NCBI GenBank assembly: GCA_963803875.1
Contig: CAWDOA010000012.1
Location: forward strand, 1 to 64,000
Direction: 5' to 3'
Source: JABDIY01 sp963803875
GTDB lineage: Bacteria > Actinomycetota > Acidimicrobiia > Acidimicrobiales > SZUA-35
DNA length: 64,000 nucleotides
A program made the translations under genes and the position numbers. Numbering within the stretch: position 1 is the stretch's first letter; the number at the start of each line of letters is the position of its first letter. The notes under the pieces are model-generated. The model was not told where the DNA came from, did no database searches, and worked only from the letters and a program-made list of their open reading frames with translations. Positions 36,124 to 44,998 of this stretch are shown piece after piece.

Positions 36124-37272
36124 CTAGGCGAGGCGGACCCCGAGCAGCATCGCTGCTTCGGACACATCACATCCTGCCGAAGCGCCGGCATCGACGGCCA
36201 CCACCGCACTCGGGGTGTCCAGGTCATCGTCGAGTGAAGCACGAACCTGATTGAGAACCGACCCTCCGTCGGCACGCCCCACCGAATCAACCCAACGGTC
36301 GAGCATTGCGGCTGCGGTGGGCATCATCTGATCGTGCCACTCCCACTCGGTGCGGTAGTGGTTGGAGAGCACACCGATTCGTATCGCTCGAGTGTCGTAC
36401 AGCTTGCGGAGTTCGCTGACGAACACGAGGTTGCCAAGCGACTTGGACATCTTCTCGCCGTCCTTGCGGACCATGGCCTGATGCATCCAATGCCGCACGA
36501 ACAGCTCACCCGTTGCGGCCTCACTCTGAGCCTTCTCACACTCGTGGTGGGGAAAGATCAGATCGCTACCGCCGCCGTGAAGGTCGATCGTTGTCGCCAG
36601 CTCGCGCATTGCCAAGGCCGAGCATTCGATGTGCCATCCCGGCCTTCCAGGGCCCCAAAGGGTCTCCCATACGGGCTCGCCGGGGGCCGAGGGTTGCCAC
36701 AAGACGAAGTCGAGCGGATCTTTCTTGTTGGGGTCGTCGGGGTTGCCACCACGTTCGGCGGCGAGCGCCAGCATTTCGTCTCGGCTGTAGCCGGAGAGTT
36801 CACCGAATGGATCGAATGAGTTGACATCGAAATACACCCCGCCGCCGGACTCGTACGCGTGCCCAGAGTCGAGAACCATGGCGATGAATCCACGGATATC
36901 AGCGATGGCGGACGTGGCCCGGGGTTCGCTGAAGGAAGGAATCATCTCGAGCGCTTCCATGTCAGCATCGAACCGAGCTGTCTCCGATGCTGCCAGGTCG
37001 AGGTAGTGGACGTCCAGTTCTCTGCTCTTTCGCAGGAGATCATCGTCCACATCGGTGACATTGCGGACACACCGAGTTTCGTGACCGAGATCTCTCAGCC
37101 GACGCTGCAAAACGTCGTAGGTGAGGTACGTGGCTGCGTGGCCAAGATGGGTTGCGTCATAGGGAGTGATTCCGCAGGTGTACATGGTGACCAGATGACC
37201 CGGCTCGAAGGGAACAACTTCGTTGCGAAAGGTGTCGTAGAGCTTCATCGGGCCGGTGGGGGCGTCGGTCAC
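36124..37272 (-). CDS. mshC: Mycothiol ligase MshC (cysteine:GlcN-Ins ligase)
   Basis: MshC uses ATP to join cysteine to glucosaminyl-inositol during mycothiol synthesis. It derives from cysteinyl-tRNA synthetase but is shorter, as here (about 382 residues). Key features are MYTCGITPYDATHLGHAATY with the zinc-binding Cys and HIGH-like site, RNVTDVDDDLL, HIECSALAM, HGGGSDLIFPHHECEKAQSE and the KMSKS motif in DGEKMSKSLGN. The ATYL and CGITPYDATH wording separates it from true CysS. The start is GTG 37272 or ATG 37248. Confidence 0.92.
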   Translation of the reverse strand: MTDAPTGPMKLYDTFRNEVVPFEPGHLVTMYTCGITPYDATHLGHAATYLTYDVLQRRLRDLGHETRCVRNVTDVDDDLLRKSRELDVHYLDLAASETARFDADMEALEMIPSFSEPRATSAIADIRGFIAMVLDSGHAYESGGGVYFDVNSFDPFGELSGYSRDEMLALAAERGGNPDDPNKKDPLDFVLWQPSAPGEPVWETLWGPGRPGWHIECSALAMRELATTIDLHGGGSDLIFPHHECEKAQSEAATGELFVRHWMHQAMVRKDGEKMSKSLGNLVFVSELRKLYDTRAIRIGVLSNHYRTEWEWHDQMMPTAAAMLDRWVDSVGRADGGSVLNQVRASLDDDLDTPSAVVAVDAGASAGCDVSEAAMLLGVRLA

Positions 37273-37376
37273 GGAGAGGAGGATACCGAGTCGGGAAAGG
37301 TTCGTAGGACCCGAACACGAGGCCAAAGATCGGCTCATTCGCGTAACCAGCTGCGGGAAATGGCAGTCTGACTGGC

Positions 37377-38159
37377 GTGACCGAAACAGCTGCCGGCCTT
37401 CTCTCAGGCAAGAACATTCTCATCACCGGAGTACTCACCGATGATTCGCTGGCGTTTGGTGTTGCCAGGGAAGCCCAAGCTCACGGGGCTCACGTGATCC
37501 TCACCGGCTTCGGGCGGGGAAAGCGATTGACCGAGCGCACCGCCAGGAAACTCGATCCGACTCCCGATGTGCTCGAACTGGACGTCACCGACCCGACCCA
37601 AGTGACATCGCTCATCGGAGAACTCAAGACGTCGGTCGGCGAACTCCACGGAATCTTGCACGCCGTCGGCTTTGCTCCCGAAGCCTGTCTGGGAGACGAC
37701 CTGTTTGCCGCCACATGGGATGACGTGGCGACTGCAGTTCACGTGTCCACCTACTCGCTCCGCACCATGGCCGATATCGGACTCGAGTTGATGCCCAACG
37801 GTGGCAGCATCGTCGGGCTCACCTTCGACGCCACCGTGGCGTGGCCCGCATACAACTGGATGGGGGTCGCCAAAGCAGGCATGGAGTCGCTGAATCGATA
37901 CCTGGCCAAGGAACTCGGACCGAAGAACATTCGCTGCAATCTGGTGGCGGCCGGACCTATGCGAACCATTGCTGCCAAGTCGATTCCCGGCTTCGCCCAG
38001 TTCGAAGATGAGTGGACCAAGCGAGCACCGCTCGGTTGGGACGTCAACGATTCATCGGGAGTCGCCAAGAGCACTATGGCGCTGTTCACCGATCTCTTCT
38101 GCCACACGACCGGCAGCATCATCCATGTCGACGGCGGCTATCACGCCATCGGAGCTTGA
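37377..38159 (+). CDS. inhA: Enoyl-ACP reductase, InhA/FabI-type
   Basis: This 260-residue SDR completes each cycle of type II fatty-acid elongation using NADH. The coenzyme site reads GKNILITGVLTDDSLAFGVA. The catalytic Tyr and Lys are in FDATVAWPAYNWMGVAKAGM, and NIRCNLVAAGPMRTIAAKSI follows, closely like mycobacterial InhA. The frame starts at GTG 37377, diverging from mshC by about 100 bases. Whether the product feeds mycolate-like lipids is not shown. Confidence 0.92.
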   Translation: MTETAAGLLSGKNILITGVLTDDSLAFGVAREAQAHGAHVILTGFGRGKRLTERTARKLDPTPDVLELDVTDPTQVTSLIGELKTSVGELHGILHAVGFAPEACLGDDLFAATWDDVATAVHVSTYSLRTMADIGLELMPNGGSIVGLTFDATVAWPAYNWMGVAKAGMESLNRYLAKELGPKNIRCNLVAAGPMRTIAAKSIPGFAQFEDEWTKRAPLGWDVNDSSGVAKSTMALFTDLFCHTTGSIIHVDGGYHAIGA

Positions 38160-38183
38160 CCATCGCCTCCAACGGCGGAGGGT

Positions 38184-39164
38184 TTACGAGGCTCCCGAGC
38201 AGACGTAGGCGACGCTGGGGTACGGGTTTGTTGCGCTGCCATTGTTGGGGTGGATCTCGAGATGAAGATGCGGCATGCCAGCCGCATTGCCAGAATCACC
38301 GACATAACCGATCACAGTGCCCGCCGTCACGTAACCGCTTTCTCCGTAGGCCGACAGATGGGTGCCGTAGTAGTAGTGGCCGTCGTCGCCCTTGAGGTGA
38401 TAGGAAAGGCCACCAACTCTGTTCCCTCGGTGGGTCACGGTGCCCGACACCGGAGCGACCAGTGCGACGCCGATGTTGGCCATCATGTCGACGCCTTTGT
38501 GGCGCCGACCGCCGGAGCGAGCAAACCCCCACGAGTTGATGAACGAATGAGCCCCTGCCACCGGACAGACTTCGAGTTCGATGAACGTGTGACCCTGCTG
38601 CACCGCACGTTCGGCTCTTTGACGGATCTCCTCGAGCCTCTCCGTCTCGATCTTCTCCAGCTCCTCCAGATCAGCGAGGAGCGCTTGCCTCAGGCGACCG
38701 ACCTCTTCCACGGTCTGCGCTTGCCGAGCACGGCTGTCGTTCAAGGCCGACTCCAGCAACTCCAATTCGGCCAGAGCCGCAGAAAACCGGTCGATCGCAT
38801 CATCATCCTTGCCAACCGCGGCATCTGACAGGCCCTCAGCCCGTACCCCCTCAGCCAGATCTTCAGCGCGAAGAACAACGGGCGTCTTGTAGGAACGGGT
38901 GAAACCGACAACCGCCGTCTGAATCACCGATTCACGGTGAAGGTCTACCTGAGCTCGAACTTCAGCCAATCGATATTCGTTCTGCGCGATGTCGGTGTCG
39001 ATCTCGTGGAGGTCGGATTCCAACTCATGGAAGCGGGCCGTGAGTGCGCCGACTTCGTCGCGAAGGTCTTCCAAACCGGGCGTGGGGGCGGCGGAAACGG
39101 GTGCCACCGCTCCCAAAAAGACGAGCATCACAACAATGCGCGCCAATTTCTTGCCTCCGATCAC
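38184..39164 (-). CDS. Secreted M23 (LytM-type) peptidase with coiled coil
   Basis: A signal peptide (about residues 1-25) leads to a coiled coil (30-180, RDEVGALTARFHELESDL and LADLEELEKIETERLEEI). The C-terminal M23 domain has HKGVDMMANIG (HxxxD) and MPHLHLEIHP (HxH), the zinc ligands of an active endopeptidase. A likely role is cutting peptidoglycan cross-bridges, or with the coil acting as an EnvC-like regulator. Confidence 0.92.
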   Translation of the reverse strand: MIGGKKLARIVVMLVFLGAVAPVSAAPTPGLEDLRDEVGALTARFHELESDLHEIDTDIAQNEYRLAEVRAQVDLHRESVIQTAVVGFTRSYKTPVVLRAEDLAEGVRAEGLSDAAVGKDDDAIDRFSAALAELELLESALNDSRARQAQTVEEVGRLRQALLADLEELEKIETERLEEIRQRAERAVQQGHTFIELEVCPVAGAHSFINSWGFARSGGRRHKGVDMMANIGVALVAPVSGTVTHRGNRVGGLSYHLKGDDGHYYYGTHLSAYGESGYVTAGTVIGYVGDSGNAAGMPHLHLEIHPNNGSATNPYPSVAYVCSGAS

Positions 39165-39274
39165 CGGTCGGAATGTAGCCGACTGCTAAGCACAATGGCC
39201 ACCGGTTGTGAGCGACGCCTGCCACATTCAGCAAACAAGTCTTACGCTAAGCGGTCAGACAATCACTCTACGTA

Positions 39275-40309
39275 CTATGAAGCACCGTGATCGGGGATCG
39301 GAACGGGCACGAGCGCCTGCACCACTTCTTCAATGGAGACAGCACCGACCGGCACATCGTCATCGACCACGACGGCCAGCTGTTGTTTCGCACTGCGCAT
39401 CAGCCTGAGTACTTCTATGAGCGGCCGATCACCCCGAACCGCAACCGTTGAACGGATCAACGAGCTCGAGATTGGTTGCCCCAGTTGCTCCGGGTCGAGC
39501 CTCAGGAGGTCCTTGGCATGTACGTAACCCTGCATTCGGCCGCCAACGCCTGGGCCCTGGACCAGAATTCGAGAGACGGAATGATCGCGGACGAGCCGCC
39601 GCGCCTGGTTCCCGGTTGCGCCCATCCGAATGATGGGAACGTCGCTCCAGGGTCGAGCAATGTCGAGAATCGGCTGCTGAGCAAAACTGAGCGCACCGGC
39701 CAGGAGGCTGGCATCGTCGGATTCGAGCGCACCGTGTTCCTGTGAGCGCAACACGATGTAGGAAAGCTCGGCCACGGAGTGAGCCGCGACCAGCTCGTCC
39801 CTCGGTTCCACTCCGAGCAAACGACAGCCCGCATTCGCAATGGCATTGAGAAACTTCACCACCGGGCTGAACAGCCAGAGGAAGGCGGCATAGACATATA
39901 CCAAGGCTCGGAGGGTCGGTCCCGGCTTTGCTATTGCGATGTTCTTGGGAACCATTTCGCCGATCACAAGATGGAAGAACGTCACGATGCTGAGGGCGAT
40001 CGCAAAACCGAGAATCTGGCTGAGCGATTCGCTGAGTCGAACGTGCAGCCAGTCCTCGATAGCATGACCGATCGCCGGCTCGGCGACGCTACCCAGGCCC
40101 AGCGAGGCCATGGTGATACCGAGCTGGGCTCCAGCCAGTTGGAGCGAAACCTCCGAGAACGCCTTGGTTGCCAGTTGTGCTATCCGATTGCCCTCTGCAG
40201 CGGCCGCCTCGAAATCACTCTTCTTGGCCACCAGAATCGCAAACTCATAGCCGACGAAGACAGCGTTGGCAGCCAGAAGCACGACCGAGAGCAACAGTTG
40301 CCACGTCAT
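39275..40309 (-). CDS. CNNM/DUF21 transporter with CBS pair, no CorC C-domain
   Basis: A 344-residue integral membrane protein with a DUF21 transmembrane domain (first ~190 residues, including LAGAQLGITMASLGLGSVAEP) and a CBS pair (about 205-335). It ends after the second CBS motif (VDDDVPVGAVSIEEVVQALV) and lacks the CorC/HlyC-type domain found in its neighbour. Members are linked to magnesium or cobalt transport. It overlaps the upstream paralogue by four bases. Confidence 0.9.
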   Translation of the reverse strand: MTWQLLLSVVLLAANAVFVGYEFAILVAKKSDFEAAAAEGNRIAQLATKAFSEVSLQLAGAQLGITMASLGLGSVAEPAIGHAIEDWLHVRLSESLSQILGFAIALSIVTFFHLVIGEMVPKNIAIAKPGPTLRALVYVYAAFLWLFSPVVKFLNAIANAGCRLLGVEPRDELVAAHSVAELSYIVLRSQEHGALESDDASLLAGALSFAQQPILDIARPWSDVPIIRMGATGNQARRLVRDHSVSRILVQGPGVGGRMQGYVHAKDLLRLDPEQLGQPISSSLIRSTVAVRGDRPLIEVLRLMRSAKQQLAVVVDDDVPVGAVSIEEVVQALVPVPIPDHGAS

Positions 40310-41559
40310 CGGTCGTCACCTCCATCGGGGTCAGCTACAACCAGAGATGCGATTCGCCGGCGATCCATCTCGGCCACTTCGATTCTCCAGCCGTTGAAGT
40401 AGACATGGTCGCCTTCAACCGGCATCCCACCGAACACAGAGAGGAAGAATCCGGCGACCGTTTCATAATCTCCGTCGGGCAACCGGAGGCCACAGATCTC
40501 CTTCAGCTCACTCCAACCGAGCGATCCCGAGATGAGATACACGCCATCAGCCTGATCCACCATCAACAACTCGGCATCGTCGTATTCATCGTCGATCTCG
40601 CCCGCGATCTCCTCCAGCGCATCCTCCAGGGTGAGAATGCCTTCGGTCCCGCCGTGTTCGTCGATGACGACCAGCAGTTGGGTTTCGTGTGCGGTCATGT
40701 CTGCGATGGCGTCCAGAAGTTCGCGGGTCTCAGGAACGACAACGGCCTCAGTCATCACATCTCTCACGAGCGTTGTCCCCCGAGAAGAGGCAGGGAGATC
40801 GAACGCCGCGGTAACGGTGACAATCCCCCGGATGTCGTCGATGCTCTCGCCGAACACGGGATAACGAGAGTGGCCTGATCGGCTGACGATGTTGACAAGG
40901 TCAGTGATACTGGCGTCCAACGGGAGGGCTTCGATCTGTCCCCTCGGACGCAACGCATCGGCTGCGGTCTTATCCGCAAATCGAATTGTCCTCGAAAGGA
41001 GGGCCTGGGTATCGGGCTCCAGTGCTCCATCAGCCCCCGACATCCTGATCAGATAATCGAGCTCGTCGATCGAGGCGATCGCCTCCATCTCCTCGGTGGG
41101 TTCGATTCCCAACCGGCGGACGGCGGTATTGGCCGCACCGTTGAACAAGCTGATGAGTGGCCCGAGGATGCCGTGTACGACGATGGCCGCGGGTGACAAG
41201 AGCATGGCCGACGTCTCGGGCTTTGCCACAGCCAGGTTCTTGGGAATCAGCTCTCCGAACACCATCTGAAAAACCGTGGCTACTGCCAGTGCGAAAAACG
41301 CGCCGGACCCGCTGACCATCGATTTGGTGACAAAGCCGAGTACCAGGCTGGAAATAGTGATTCCTAGCTGTGCCCCGGACAGATGAAACGACATCCGCTT
41401 CAGGGCGGAAACCGCTGCCTTGGCCGGCCGCCTGCCCTCTGCGGCCAGCGATTCCAGCTTGTTGCGATCCGAAGCGACGAGGGCGAACTCAACTGCGACA
41501 AAAAAGGCATTGGCCCCGACGAGGAGCACAGACACCAGCAGTCCGAGGAAGATGTTCAT
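40306..41559 (-). CDS. CNNM/DUF21 protein with CBS pair and CorC/HlyC domain
   Basis: A 417-residue paralogue of the downstream gene: DUF21 (LSGAQLGITISSLVLGFVTK), CBS pair (LLVVIDEHGGTEGILTLED) and a C-terminal CorC_HlyC domain (YETVAGFFLSVFGGMPVEGD). The frame opens further up (41940), but the ATG at 41559 starts the first membrane helix, MNIFLGLLVSVLLVGANAFF. With the partner it may form a heteromeric transporter. Confidence 0.92.
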   Translation of the reverse strand: MNIFLGLLVSVLLVGANAFFVAVEFALVASDRNKLESLAAEGRRPAKAAVSALKRMSFHLSGAQLGITISSLVLGFVTKSMVSGSGAFFALAVATVFQMVFGELIPKNLAVAKPETSAMLLSPAAIVVHGILGPLISLFNGAANTAVRRLGIEPTEEMEAIASIDELDYLIRMSGADGALEPDTQALLSRTIRFADKTAADALRPRGQIEALPLDASITDLVNIVSRSGHSRYPVFGESIDDIRGIVTVTAAFDLPASSRGTTLVRDVMTEAVVVPETRELLDAIADMTAHETQLLVVIDEHGGTEGILTLEDALEEIAGEIDDEYDDAELLMVDQADGVYLISGSLGWSELKEICGLRLPDGDYETVAGFFLSVFGGMPVEGDHVYFNGWRIEVAEMDRRRIASLVVADPDGGDDR

Positions 41560-41641
41560 ATGATTCGTACCGATCGTAGACCCCCACGCCACCAGTACCG
41601 ACCAACCTCTACCTCGGAATGACTCCGCCTCGCACACATCG

Positions 41642-42460
41642 ATGACAGCCGCTCCACAACTATCAAACCCACCGTTCCGCCCGGTACTCGAGCTGGACAC
41701 CATCGGCGTTGTCCGCAACGGAACGACCATGCTGGATCGGGTGTCACTGCGGGTTCTACCCGGAGAACACTGGATCGTCTTGGGCGCCAATGGGAGCGGC
41801 AAGAGCACTCTGCTCGGCGTCGCCGGGCTGGATCTGCACCCGACCACAGGGACGGCCACACTGCTCGGCGCCGAACTCGGTCGAGTAGACATACGCCCTC
41901 TCCGGGGATCGGTAGGTACATCGAGTGCCTTGCTGGCCAATCGTCTCCGCGGCGAACTCGAAGCTGCTGCGGTTGTCTACTGCGGCAAGTACGGAGCTCT
42001 CGAACCTTGGTGGCATACGTACACAGATTCCGATCATGAACGATCAGCCCAACTGCTCGGTCTCGTCGGACTCGCAGGCTTTGATGCCCGATCGTTCGGG
42101 TCCTTGTCATCCGGGGAGCGACAGAGGGTCTTGCTGGCCCGTGCCCTGTTCAACGATCCAGCTCTTCTACTCCTCGACGAACCGAACGCCGGTCTCGACC
42201 CCGGCGCCCGGGAGGCGCTGGTTGACGTGCAGGTCGACCTTGCGCTCAGCCAGCCTGATCGTGCGTCGATCCTGGTGACACACCATGTGGAGGACATACC
42301 CCCGTCGGCCACCCACCTGCTCGGTCTCGCCAAAGGACAGGTCGTGTGCGTGGGGCATGTAGATGACGTACTCAACGGCTCACTTGTCAGCCGCCTCTTC
42401 GACGTGCAGTACGAGGTGGAGAAGCGTCAGGGCCGATGGTTCGGCCGACCGATCGGTTGA
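41642..42460 (+). CDS. ABC ATPase (ModF/YbbA-like), orphan
   Basis: This 272-residue ATPase has Walker A VLGANGSGKSTLL near residue 53, signature LSSGERQRVLLARAL and Walker B LLLLDEPNAGLDPG. No permease is adjacent, so it is an orphan ATPase of the ModF/iron-type group. It faces the second M23 peptidase gene. Confidence 0.9.
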   Translation: MTAAPQLSNPPFRPVLELDTIGVVRNGTTMLDRVSLRVLPGEHWIVLGANGSGKSTLLGVAGLDLHPTTGTATLLGAELGRVDIRPLRGSVGTSSALLANRLRGELEAAAVVYCGKYGALEPWWHTYTDSDHERSAQLLGLVGLAGFDARSFGSLSSGERQRVLLARALFNDPALLLLDEPNAGLDPGAREALVDVQVDLALSQPDRASILVTHHVEDIPPSATHLLGLAKGQVVCVGHVDDVLNGSLVSRLFDVQYEVEKRQGRWFGRPIG

Positions 42461-42471
42461 ACCGACCAGCT

Positions 42472-44031
42472 TCAGTCGACGGTCTCCACTGGCTGGAGTG
42501 CGCCTTCGATTCGAACCGGATCACTGGTTGAGTGGGGTTCCGATGGCTGACCGGTGACAAACGAATTGCCCTCGTCGACGGCGTCCTCACCACTCTCGTC
42601 TGCCAAGGATGACGGCTCGCTGTCATCGTTGTCCTGAAGCTGCCCGATCGTCGAGCCGTTGGGCAACAGGCGCGTACCGTCGTAGCCGACAACGACTGCG
42701 ACCTCGAACTCTTCTTGCCCGATACCAGCCTGGTATCGCTCGGAGGCTGCCCTGAGAATGGGGTACGGATTCGCAGGACGGCCGCCAGCTGGATGCATCT
42801 GCAAATGTAGGTGGGGTGGGGTGCTGATGGCGTTGCCGGTCTTGCCCACATAGCCGATGAGGTCGCCCGCTCTCACAACGTCGCCGACTGCGAGGTCGGG
42901 GTTGAATGCCATGAGATGGGCGTAGTACCACCGGGTGCCACTGTCGCCGAGAATCCAGATCTTCAGCCCGCCGAGCGTGCCCACGCCGATGTCGGTCACC
43001 TCACCGGCTTCGGCGGCGACCAGCCGCTCGCCCTCGGGCGCGAAGATGTCGATACCTTCGTGCCAGTGCTCATCGATGCTGCCCGGAGCCCGCGGGTAAC
43101 CCCAACTGTTGATCAGGGGAAGGTCGTACTCGCCATCGATCGGCCACACGACATTCTCGATGAAGATCGATGAGAGATTGTCCCAGGTGGCCAGCTCGAA
43201 CTCGAGATCCTCGACCAGATGCGCAGACTCCTCGGCGGTCTCGTTGGCATCCCGGAGCCACGCCCATGCCATCGCTTGGCGGTCGTAGAGCTCCAGCGCC
43301 TCCGCTTCCAGCCGATTGCGGAGCCTGGTGTATTCCTCCAACAGGTCCTGATCGATCGAGAGGACCTCCTCGACCAAGAACTGTTGTTGCTGGTGTCGAA
43401 GGATGTCGTCGTGCTCTAGGGAAGGCGCCAGCTGGAAGGTGTCGCCCTGTACGAATGTGGCAAGGGCGCGCCGCCGCAGTTGTTTCTCCACAACAGCGAG
43501 CTTGTCGAGAGCCTCTACGGTCTCTGCCGACAGGGCCCTTCGTTCCATAGCCAGTCGCTTCTCGTGCAGGCGGAGTCCCCGGACTTGCGAGACGTTCACG
43601 GTGTGATCAACCCTGGCCTGATCGAGCGTTCGACTCACGCGCCGGACTTCGGCCCGGTTGAGCACATCGGGTTTGAACTCGGGCTGGTTGGAATAACGAC
43701 CTCGAGGTTTGGGCGTACATTCATCGGCATCCTGACCAGCGCCGGTGGACTCACTCTCGGCAAGGGTCGGCACACATTCTTCTTCGGCTGGAAGAGCTGG
43801 GTCCTCAGCCGATACACCGTCATCGGATTCGGTGGGCGTGTTCGGATCGAGTTCGTCCGAAGCTCCTTCGTTCACCAACGGATCATTCGGGACTGGGACG
43901 GGATTCTCCCCGGAGTCGTCCTGGGCCAGAACCGGGGACGTCAATCCGACGACCAAGCAGGCCGAGAAACAGAGCGATCTCATCACGAGCCGAACCGGCC
44001 GACGTCTTGATATCACGCCGATCGGCATCAT
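42472..44031 (-). CDS. Secreted M23 peptidase with long acidic linker and coiled coil
   Basis: A signal peptide (VMRSLCFSACLVVGLTSPVLAQ) precedes a low-complexity acidic linker (about residues 38-110). A coiled coil follows (VSQVRGLRLHEKRLAMERRA, VEEVLSIDQDLLEEYTRLR). The M23 domain has HEGIDIFAPEG (HxxxD) and TPPHLHLQMHP (HxH). GGGAGAG just upstream of 44031 is a likely ribosome-binding site; ATG codons follow one another there. A C-terminal tail of about 95 residues follows the M23 domain. It is the second such enzyme within five kilobases, probably with a different cell-wall task. Confidence 0.9.
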   Translation of the reverse strand: MMPIGVISRRRPVRLVMRSLCFSACLVVGLTSPVLAQDDSGENPVPVPNDPLVNEGASDELDPNTPTESDDGVSAEDPALPAEEECVPTLAESESTGAGQDADECTPKPRGRYSNQPEFKPDVLNRAEVRRVSRTLDQARVDHTVNVSQVRGLRLHEKRLAMERRALSAETVEALDKLAVVEKQLRRRALATFVQGDTFQLAPSLEHDDILRHQQQQFLVEEVLSIDQDLLEEYTRLRNRLEAEALELYDRQAMAWAWLRDANETAEESAHLVEDLEFELATWDNLSSIFIENVVWPIDGEYDLPLINSWGYPRAPGSIDEHWHEGIDIFAPEGERLVAAEAGEVTDIGVGTLGGLKIWILGDSGTRWYYAHLMAFNPDLAVGDVVRAGDLIGYVGKTGNAISTPPHLHLQMHPAGGRPANPYPILRAASERYQAGIGQEEFEVAVVVGYDGTRLLPNGSTIGQLQDNDDSEPSSLADESGEDAVDEGNSFVTGQPSEPHSTSDPVRIEGALQPVETVD

Positions 44032-44138
44032 CGTCTCTCCCGCGGCGCGCCCGAACACACTTCTCAGTCGGCCGTTTCAGTCGCTGATGAAGCAGCCGAC
44101 CCCACCTTTGACCACTGTCACACGGGTTTCTGAATGAA

Positions 44139-44951
44139 TCAGATCACCCGAACATCGCCTACCGACACCGACACCGTGTCGCCGGGGGTTCGGATGAGAA
44201 TCTCGCCGGTATCGGCGACATCGTCGGCCACACCCTCACGAGTTCCATTGGTTGTCTCGAACGACACCGTCTCCCCGATTGTCAAACATCGGGCTCGATA
44301 GCTGCTCATCATCGCTACCCGATCGGCCCGAAGATCGGAAATACGTTCGCGAAGAGCCGATTGAAGGCGTATGAACGCCTCCACGTTGGAGGGCATCTCA
44401 ACTGGGCTGTTCGGCTCGGGCGGTGCAAGTTCGGCCAGTGAGACCGCTCTCACGTTCACATCGCTGGGTGCACTGACCACCGGCCAGATGTTGAGACCGA
44501 CACCGACGACCACCACCAGACCCGAGGTGTCCGGCAGCGGTGCAGACTCCACCAGGATTCCAGCGAGTTTCCGCCAGAGGTCGTCGCGCTTGACGATCAC
44601 GTCATTGGGCCAGCCGAGACCAACGCCAGATTCATCCCCCAGAACCGTTTGCACCAGGTCGAGCGTCGCCAAACCGGCCGCAAACGGCACCAGAGGGACC
44701 GCAGGATCGCTCGGGACATCCCACTCGATCGCTACCGAACCCATCATCGCTTGAGGTCGCGGAGTGCGGGACTGTTTGGTTTCGATCACAGATTCGTCGT
44801 GCCACACGCGCCCCAGCCGACCTCTTCCAGCAGTCTGATGATCCGCCAAAATTGCCGTGGTCTCGTGTACGCCGTCCCGAAGAAGGTCCAACAGATCCTG
44901 GTTGGTACTGCCCGTTTCCGGCACGTGCCGGACGTGGGATGGCAATTTCAT
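44139..44951 (-). CDS. birA: Biotin-protein ligase BirA
   Basis: BirA attaches biotin to the lysine of carboxyl-carrier proteins. This 270-residue ligase has ETGSTNQDLLD, the ATP-biotin GRGRLGRVWHDE site and LVVVVGVGLNIWP. A C-terminal beta domain (VSFETTNGTREGVADDVAD) follows, and no N-terminal DNA-binding domain is present, so it is the non-regulatory (class I) type. I chose ATG 44951 over a TTG at 44969. It diverges from the biotin carboxylase. Confidence 0.93.
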   Translation of the reverse strand: MKLPSHVRHVPETGSTNQDLLDLLRDGVHETTAILADHQTAGRGRLGRVWHDESVIETKQSRTPRPQAMMGSVAIEWDVPSDPAVPLVPFAAGLATLDLVQTVLGDESGVGLGWPNDVIVKRDDLWRKLAGILVESAPLPDTSGLVVVVGVGLNIWPVVSAPSDVNVRAVSLAELAPPEPNSPVEMPSNVEAFIRLQSALRERISDLRADRVAMMSSYRARCLTIGETVSFETTNGTREGVADDVADTGEILIRTPGDTVSVSVGDVRVI

Positions 44952-44998
44952 TGGCGCGGTACTTTGCAATCGGCGGCGAAACGGCTAACCATAGGGCC

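Noticed and set aside
36124..37272. Cysteinyl-tRNA synthetase
   Set aside because: About 382 residues and the CGITPYDATHLGHAATY signature fit MshC; the tRNA-binding C-terminal part of CysS is missing.
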